23,315 nucleotides of DNA, taken from the IMG/VR virus record IMGVR_UViG_3300020470_001126, positions 1 to 23,315 of that record; one strand, written 5' to 3'. How positions within the stretch are numbered: the stretch's first letter is position 1; the number at the start of each line of letters is the position of its first letter. Under the pieces are notes generated by a model. That model did not search any database, had not been told where the DNA came from, and was given only the letters and a program-made list of their open reading frames with translations. Shown in pieces: positions 17,971 to 23,315 of this stretch. Origin of the DNA: a virus. The translations under genes and the position numbers were made by a program.

Positions 17971-19151
17971 AGTTTAAATCCAGCGAAGGTATCCTTTTTG
18001 ACATCTTGTTTGATGCCACCTACTACATATGATTCTATCTCTGTCTCTTGCGGTGCATTCTGTTGACCCTTAGAATTTAACCAGTGTTCTGTCCAAGGTA
18101 ATGGGTTATTTGATAACGGTATATCATAGATAGGTTTTAAACCTACTGATTTCATCCTGCGATTTGCTATCCACTCAACATATCTTTCTAACAGAGTGGC
18201 ATTAAGTCCTATCATTGTACCACCTTCAAACAAATATTCTGCCCACTCTTTCTCTTCCTCTACAGCCTTCTTAAACATATCAACTACATTATCTTCCTCT
18301 TCCTTAATGATCTCTTCGAACATAGGATCATCACCATTAGCCCAATTCTTTAATATGTTTTGAGTGAGTACCAAGTGTTGGCTCTCATCTCTTGCAATGA
18401 GTGAGATGATCTTTGCTGAACCTTCCATAAACTTGAGTTCACCGAAAGCAAAACTACAAGCAAAGCTGACATAAAAACGTATTCCTTCCAGTATGTTGAC
18501 ATTCATTACTGCCCGATAGAGTTTACGTTTTAGATCCTTTAAGCACCATTCTGATGAAGGTGATCCCCTACCAGATACAGTCCACATACATCCAGTGTCC
18601 CACTGATGTGCTTCATTAATAAAAGTATCGTATGCTTCTGTAACTGATTCAGCACGTTCAATTATCTTCTCATCATCAAGAATAGTATCAAAGACTTCTG
18701 TAGGATCAGCATACACATTCTTAATGATGTATGTATAGGATCTGGAGTGAATCATCTCCATAAATTCCCACGCTGTCATAGCAGATTCTAATTCTGGTAG
18801 TGAACAGTAAGGCATAAATGCCATACCAGGTCCACGTCCTTGCACAGAGTCAAGGAGAATCTGATACTTTAAATTTGATGTGAAGATATGCTTCTGAGCA
18901 CTAGTAAGTTGTGAATAATCTGCACGATCTTTCTGTAATGAAACCTCTTCAGGTCTCCAGAAATAACCTAACTGTTGTGTTGTAAGTTTATCAAAGATAG
19001 GATACTTAAAACCATCATACCTCTGGACTCCCAGAGGTTTACCGAAGAACATTGGTTGCTTCTTATGATCGTGTTGCTGCCTATTAAAAACAGTTACACC
19101 ATCCAAATCATTAGGTCTAAATTTTGCAGGACTCACAGTCTTCCTCCGCAT
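17967..19151 (-). CDS. nrdB: Ribonucleoside-diphosphate reductase class Ia, small subunit
   Basis: A 394-residue NrdB. The radical site is Y139 in HSRSYTYI. Iron ligands visible at the start of the cluster are D101 (LLDS), E132 and H135 (MEMIHSRS), and the second set lies further on (EGIRFYVSFACSF and ARDESQH). It houses the diiron tyrosyl radical used by NrdA. The start is uncertain. ATG at 19151 gives MRRKTVSPAKF. A GTG at 19136 has a strong GGAGG site seven bases upstream and would give 389 residues, closer to E. coli (376), so GTG may be used. It overlaps the end of nrdA by 35 (or 20) bases. The Tyr and iron ligands are intact, so the enzyme should be active. Confidence 0.96.
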   Translation of the reverse strand: MRRKTVSPAKFRPNDLDGVTVFNRQQHDHKKQPMFFGKPLGVQRYDGFKYPIFDKLTTQQLGYFWRPEEVSLQKDRADYSQLTSAQKHIFTSNLKYQILLDSVQGRGPGMAFMPYCSLPELESAMTAWEFMEMIHSRSYTYIIKNVYADPTEVFDTILDDEKIIERAESVTEAYDTFINEAHQWDTGCMWTVSGRGSPSSEWCLKDLKRKLYRAVMNVNILEGIRFYVSFACSFAFGELKFMEGSAKIISLIARDESQHLVLTQNILKNWANGDDPMFEEIIKEEEDNVVDMFKKAVEEEKEWAEYLFEGGTMIGLNATLLERYVEWIANRRMKSVGLKPIYDIPLSNNPLPWTEHWLNSKGQQNAPQETEIESYVVGGIKQDVKKDTFAGFKL

Positions 19152-21456
19152 TAGCTAGTTCATTAATAAGTTCGTCGAGGGATTGCTCCTTCTCAGGTAG
19201 ATCATCCTTCCATCCTATTGGATGTGCTGGTTCATCTACATCCTTCTTAGCATCATATGTATTCTGATAGTAAGAAGTCTTCCAACCATACTTGTATGTG
19301 TTGAGGAAATCCATTGCCATTACTGAGGTTGGTACCTCATTGTCTGGATAATTCTCTGGATTGTATGACCAGTTACCACTGATCGCTTGGTCAAAGAATT
19401 TCTGCATCACTGCTACGATCTTTATGTAACCCTCATTGGATTCCATATCCCATAGCAATGTGTACTTGTTCTTCAAGTGGGGAAACCCAGGAACAATTTG
19501 CTTAAGGGGTCCCTTCTTTGATTTTTTAACGGACAAGTAGTCTCTAGGTGGTTCGATTCCATTGGTTGCATTTGACACAATGGAACTGCTCTCCGAAGGC
19601 ATTTGTGCCGACAGTGTTGAGTGCCTAAGACCGTGCTCGGCGATAGATACCCGTAGACTATCCCAATCATAATTATAATCCGTTGAGGTTATCTCGTCTA
19701 CTTCCTTCTTGTAAGTATCAATGGGAAGTAAACCATCATAATATTTAGTGCGTGAATATGCATCACATACACCCTTCTCTCGTGCTAATTGATTGGATGA
19801 CTTGAGTAAGTTGTACTGGAATGCTTCAGTAAGTTTATGAACTAAATCATATGCTTCCTGATCATCATACTTGACACCATTCTTAGCAAGATAATGTGCT
19901 AATCCAATGAATCCTATGCCTAATGACCTACGTGCAAGGGTAGATCTCTTAGCAGCAGCGACTGGATAGTTCTGATAATCAATTAATTCTTCAAGTCCAC
20001 GTACACTCAGGTCACATAGTTCCTCTAGCTCATCTAAATTTCTAATTTTTCCTACGTTTATAGCAGATAAAATACACAATGCTATCTCTCCATCAGCATC
20101 ATCTATGTGCTGGATAGGATCTGTAGGTAAAGTAATCTCCTGACAGAGGTTACTCATATAAACTTTGTCCTTAAAGGATGAGTGACTATTACAATGATCG
20201 ATATTCATTATGTAAATACGACCAGTCTCTGCTCTCTCCTTTAAGAGATCTAAGATTAACTCTTGTGCCTTGACAGTCTTCCTAGGAATTGTTTGATCCG
20301 ATTCATATCGTTCATATAATTCATTAAAACTATCAGTGCCAAAAGATTCATACAAACCTGGAACGGTGTTAGGACTAAAGAGAGATATCTCTCCATCCTC
20401 AATGAACCTACGGTAGAAGATCTCGCTAGTTTGGATACTGTAGTCGAGTTTTCGAACGCGATTGTCCTCTGTCCCTTTGTTATTTTTAAGTACAAGGATC
20501 TCCTCTATTTCTTGGTGCCAGATAGGAAAGTGGACAGTTGCTGATCCACCTCGGATACCGTTTTGAGTACAGCATCTGACAGTGCTCTCAAATTTTTTGA
20601 GGAAGGGGACCACACCTGTGTGCTGAACCTCTCCGCCTCTGATTTTACTGTTGATGCCCCTGATTCTACCTGCGTTAATACCGATACCAGCCCTCTGTGC
20701 GACATATTTGCCAATAGCCATATCAGAGCTAAAGATACTATCGAGGGTGTCATCAGAATCAACCAGAACACAAGATGCAAATTGACGAATAGGTGTCCTG
20801 ACCCCTGCAAGAACTGGGGTTGGGATGTTGATTTTTCCTTTTGAGGTTGCGGTGTAGTAGCGTCTGACATAATCGAGTCTTGTTTCGTGATCATAATTCT
20901 GGAACAGCGTTGCTGCAACCATTATGTACATATATTGTGGTGTCTCATAAAGAGTACCAGTTGATCTATCTTGTACGAGATACTTATCAACAATCTGACG
21001 GAGACCAGCGAAGGTAAACCCATAGTCTCTGTTGTGATCTATGAAACCATTAAGTAAGTTCCACTCTCCTTCACTGTATTTAGAAAGTATATTCGGATCA
21101 TATACACCTGCCTCTACACAGTTCTCTACGTGGTCTTTAAGGTGTGTATAACCTGTTTCATCTGCCCAACCAGGGAATACTTGTCTGCGTATATTAAACA
21201 GCAACAGACGTGCTGCTACGAACTGATAGTTCGGTGTGTCAACACTAATAAGATCACTCGCTGACCTAATTAGTATCTCCTGTATCTCTGATGACTTAAT
21301 ACCATCAAAGAACTGGAGATTCGCATTCATTTCTACTTGACTGGCAGATACACCTGCCAAATCTTCACAAGAAAATTCACACATTCTGTGAATTTTATCT
21401 AAGGTCAACGGTTCGATGCTTCCGTCCCGTTTTACGACCTTCATATGTCCGTTCAT
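19117..21456 (-). CDS. nrdA: Ribonucleoside-diphosphate reductase class Ia, large subunit
   Basis: A 779-residue NrdA. Active-site residues are C229 (RQFASCVL), then N436, C438 and E440 (SNLCQEI), and C461 (IALCILSA). The C-terminal shuttle pair C774-x-x-C777 is near the end (CESCKI). The paired tyrosines for radical transfer are in TSYYQNTYD. An N-terminal ATP-cone-like segment (KVVKRDGSIEPLTLDKIH, 6-23) is present. It makes deoxynucleotides from ribonucleoside diphosphates with NrdB. Glutaredoxin encoded nearby can reduce the C-terminal pair. The gene starts with an ATGA overlap with the primase gene and is 18 residues longer than E. coli NrdA, with no broken motif. Confidence 0.98.
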   Translation of the reverse strand: MNGHMKVVKRDGSIEPLTLDKIHRMCEFSCEDLAGVSASQVEMNANLQFFDGIKSSEIQEILIRSASDLISVDTPNYQFVAARLLLFNIRRQVFPGWADETGYTHLKDHVENCVEAGVYDPNILSKYSEGEWNLLNGFIDHNRDYGFTFAGLRQIVDKYLVQDRSTGTLYETPQYMYIMVAATLFQNYDHETRLDYVRRYYTATSKGKINIPTPVLAGVRTPIRQFASCVLVDSDDTLDSIFSSDMAIGKYVAQRAGIGINAGRIRGINSKIRGGEVQHTGVVPFLKKFESTVRCCTQNGIRGGSATVHFPIWHQEIEEILVLKNNKGTEDNRVRKLDYSIQTSEIFYRRFIEDGEISLFSPNTVPGLYESFGTDSFNELYERYESDQTIPRKTVKAQELILDLLKERAETGRIYIMNIDHCNSHSSFKDKVYMSNLCQEITLPTDPIQHIDDADGEIALCILSAINVGKIRNLDELEELCDLSVRGLEELIDYQNYPVAAAKRSTLARRSLGIGFIGLAHYLAKNGVKYDDQEAYDLVHKLTEAFQYNLLKSSNQLAREKGVCDAYSRTKYYDGLLPIDTYKKEVDEITSTDYNYDWDSLRVSIAEHGLRHSTLSAQMPSESSSIVSNATNGIEPPRDYLSVKKSKKGPLKQIVPGFPHLKNKYTLLWDMESNEGYIKIVAVMQKFFDQAISGNWSYNPENYPDNEVPTSVMAMDFLNTYKYGWKTSYYQNTYDAKKDVDEPAHPIGWKDDLPEKEQSLDELINELANAEEDCESCKI

Positions 21457-22445
21457 ACCTTTTTCCAGTGTGAGAGTTTGAGTTTAGCTTGTAGCCCCTG
21501 GTACGTGTTTGATTGTACCAGAGATTGAACATCGTGTCCAGCAAGTATCATATCATTAAGATCCTTTTGGTGAATACCATCAGGCCAAATGACTACCTTG
21601 TCTCCTCTATCGATGGTGTTGGAGATTCTGTCAACGATTTGTCTGCTCCTAGGTTCATTATCATAAACCCAAATATAATTGCTCCAACCAAGCGACCGAA
21701 TATCAACATCGGAGCCACACATAGCAACCGAGTTATCCAAGAATAGCGAGTCGATAGGACCTTCAACAATGTATATGGAGGAGAGATCATTTAGTTTGTC
21801 CAGACCAAAGAGTTTAGGTTTAGATTCATCAAAGATGATTGTTATATAACGAAGCTTCGAACGTGGAGATAATGATCTACCTTGTACCCCAAACCACTTA
21901 CCATCACCATCTATCAACGGTAATATTATACGTGGCTGATCGTTTTGCAGGTTATCGAACGTCTGCTTCTGCGAATTTACATACCGTTTGAAACGATCAG
22001 CATAGAATAATCGATCCAATTTATCGGACGGAATCTTTCTCTGCTCAAGATATTTTCTCGCTGGATGTTCTGTATTTAGACTCGCAATAGTTGGGAGGTT
22101 ATTGCCTGTATTAAACTTTGGTTTTGATGTTTTGATTACAGGATTTGGTGCTCTCCTATGCTTACCTGTTAGACCCTCTTTATATCTTTCCAGCACAAAC
22201 TCATCAAAGATATCACGTGCGTGATCCTTCAAGAAATTACCTAGTGTTCTACCTACACCACAGTTGTGGCACTTAAATATAATATCATTCTGCTTCAGAA
22301 AAAAATAACCCCGTGCCTTTGATGCGTGCTTCTGAGAGTCACCACAATAAGGACAACGGAAGTTGTAAAGTCCTGCTTTCTTTTCTTTAAACTTATCAAG
22401 CCTGCCACCCACTAGGCGAGCGTACTTGATATCGATGTAACTCAA
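21453..22445 (-). CDS. DNA primase (T4 gp61-type)
   Basis: A 330-residue primase, equivalent to T4 gene 61. The N-terminal zinc ribbon has ligands C31, C34, C59 and C62 (CPYCGDSQKHASK...CHNCG). A helical linker follows, then a Toprim-like catalytic domain with IYIVEGPIDSLFLDN (about 223-237; the glutamate of VEG), and VYDNEPRS and PDGIHQKDLNDM with acidic residues further on. It makes RNA primers at the fork with the gp41 helicase. It overlaps the downstream nrdA start (ATGA) and the upstream gene in the same way, a layout linking replication with deoxynucleotide supply. Confidence 0.93.
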   Translation of the reverse strand: MSYIDIKYARLVGGRLDKFKEKKAGLYNFRCPYCGDSQKHASKARGYFFLKQNDIIFKCHNCGVGRTLGNFLKDHARDIFDEFVLERYKEGLTGKHRRAPNPVIKTSKPKFNTGNNLPTIASLNTEHPARKYLEQRKIPSDKLDRLFYADRFKRYVNSQKQTFDNLQNDQPRIILPLIDGDGKWFGVQGRSLSPRSKLRYITIIFDESKPKLFGLDKLNDLSSIYIVEGPIDSLFLDNSVAMCGSDVDIRSLGWSNYIWVYDNEPRSRQIVDRISNTIDRGDKVVIWPDGIHQKDLNDMILAGHDVQSLVQSNTYQGLQAKLKLSHWKKV

Positions 22446-22840
22446 CTCATTTGTATATCAGTTGGTACTACTCTAACCTGTGCAGGTGGGTTTGTCAAGA
22501 AGAGTGGACGGATTATTTTTTGTCCGACTGGACTAACCACGAAAGATATAATACTAAGACCACCAAAAATAGTCCACATTTTCTTTTCCATAACCCTAAG
22601 ACGGTCATCAACTTTTCTAATGTCTCTTTCACATCCTTGCTTGATTAGGTTTGACTCACGGTCAAGGGCACGATGCATTGATGCTATCTTTTCAAATAGA
22701 ACCTCATCAACCTTGTCCTGTTTATCTAGCTTCTCATTATGGACAGCAAGAAGCTGACCCATTTTCATAGAGTTCTCTTGGAGAGTTGTAACTACACGTT
22801 CCAGTCTCTCAATAATTGCAGTGTTAATACTCTCAGCCAT
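22442..22840 (-). CDS. Coiled-coil protein with one membrane segment, unknown function
   Basis: A 132-residue protein. A long N-terminal coiled coil (about residues 5-85, with leucine/isoleucine at heptad spacing) is followed by a hydrophobic segment (about 87-104, MWTIFGGLSIISFVVSPV) and a polar tail. The layout resembles hemolysin XhlA or similar membrane-anchored coiled-coil proteins of phages. The family cannot be fixed. It overlaps the primase start by ATGA and the previous gene by 8 bases. A role in membrane-bound replication or lysis is possible. Confidence 0.7.
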   Translation of the reverse strand: MAESINTAIIERLERVVTTLQENSMKMGQLLAVHNEKLDKQDKVDEVLFEKIASMHRALDRESNLIKQGCERDIRKVDDRLRVMEKKMWTIFGGLSIISFVVSPVGQKIIRPLFLTNPPAQVRVVPTDIQMS

Positions 22841-23315
22841 TCGCTCTCATAGCGTCCTGTCTCTTGTTCCAATAGAACTTCAGGACATCGTTAGGATATA
22901 TTCTTTTCACTTTAAAATTATTTAATCTTTCAGGTCTATAGATCTTTCTTAATTGTATCTTCACCTGTGCAGGTGACTGTCCATAGAAGATGAACTCTAT
23001 ATTTTCTAGTTCGTTCTTAACGTGGAACGGTAAGTAACGTGGATTACCTTTTGACGAACCGTCATCTGGTTGTCTTCCTTCAGATACCTTCTTCTTAAGT
23101 GCTACAAATTTAGCTATCTTCTTGACAGACTCGTGATCAACTGTTCTTGGTTTATCTGCTGGAGACTTTCTTCTGTACTCTATAGCAGCAGGTCTTTGAG
23201 AAGACTTAGATTTTCTATTAGCACCGTGTGCTCCTCTGAATCCACCAACAGATTGCATTGACTTCCTTTCTGCTGCCTTATTAACATCAGAAAGTTTTTC
23301 AGTTCCACCTGGTTT
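22833..23315 (-). CDS. Basic unknown protein, cut at the right window edge
   Basis: The frame is open to the last base: 19 codons (KPGGTEKLSDVNKAAERKS) precede the first ATG at 23258, and there is no stop in them. The gene therefore probably starts beyond the window, and the apparent 141-residue form is only its end. At least 160 residues are encoded. The N-terminal half is very basic and low in complexity (many K, R, S, G). The second half is folded, with LPFHVKNELENIEFIFYGQSP and QIRKIYRP-like segments (about 78-110 of the short form). A DNA- or RNA-binding role is possible from composition. No family is recognised. Confidence 0.7.
   Translation of the reverse strand, partial: KPGGTEKLSDVNKAAERKSMQSVGGFRGAHGANRKSKSSQRPAAIEYRRKSPADKPRTVDHESVKKIAKFVALKKKVSEGRQPDDGSSKGNPRYLPFHVKNELENIEFIFYGQSPAQVKIQLRKIYRPERLNNFKVKRIYPNDVLKFYWNKRQDAMRANG

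Overview
The window is a 23.3 kb piece of a T4-like cyanophage genome (a marine cyanomyovirus infecting Synechococcus or Prochlorococcus). T4-type replication genes (a gp61-type primase and class Ia nrdA/nrdB) sit beside cyanobacterial-type auxiliary genes: psbA (D1), a high-light-inducible protein (hli), a plant-type 2Fe-2S ferredoxin (petF), talC transaldolase, purC, purN, pyrE, thyX, peptide deformylase and a glutaredoxin. Every supported gene is on the minus strand. Genes are packed with ATGA/TAATG stop-start overlaps, so transcription runs from position 23315 towards position 1.

Layout in transcription order. 23.3-17.1 kb: a partial unknown gene, a coiled-coil/membrane protein, gp61 primase, nrdA, nrdB, a small membrane protein and a 2OG-Fe(II) oxygenase, nearly all overlapping. 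17.1-16.6 kb: a compact unit made of a weak promoter, a structured leader resembling the glutamine-binding glnA/Downstream-peptide RNAs, a 51-residue peptide gene, a 41-residue DUF4278-like gene and a strong intrinsic terminator. 16.6-14.66 kb: talC, pyrE, two short genes and a GIY-YIG-like endonuclease. 14.65-13.4 kb: a double promoter (TTGACA-18-TATAAT plus the T4 late box TATAAATA), then hli, several very short mostly membrane genes, and petF. 13.4-11.9 kb: six short genes. 11.9-10.58 kb: psbA with its own early-like plus late promoter and an intrinsic terminator. 10.58-8.1 kb: two unknown genes, peptide deformylase, another unknown, a membrane micropeptide, purN, a 59-residue gene and purC. 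7.4-3.0 kb: a ParB-like protein and a 1069-residue probable virion protein. 3.0-0 kb: short genes, a second 2OG-Fe(II) oxygenase, glutaredoxin, several conserved-looking unknowns and the start of thyX, cut by the window edge.

Taken together the known genes point to redirecting host photosynthesis and carbon into phage DNA. D1, Hli and ferredoxin would keep light reactions and reducing power going. TalC feeds the pentose phosphate pathway, supplying NADPH and ribose. PurN, PurC and PyrE make nucleotides, while NrdA/B with glutaredoxin and ThyX make deoxynucleotides and dTMP. That metabolic picture is established for cyanophages in general and is inferred for this window from gene content.

Several short genes (59, 55, 51, 58, 48 and 51 residues, plus three peptides of 24-33 residues) were found by reading the gaps. 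The most unusual region is the leader-peptide-DUF4278 unit at 16.64-17.1 kb. No gene is supported on the plus strand, and no tRNA, CRISPR array or insertion sequence was seen.
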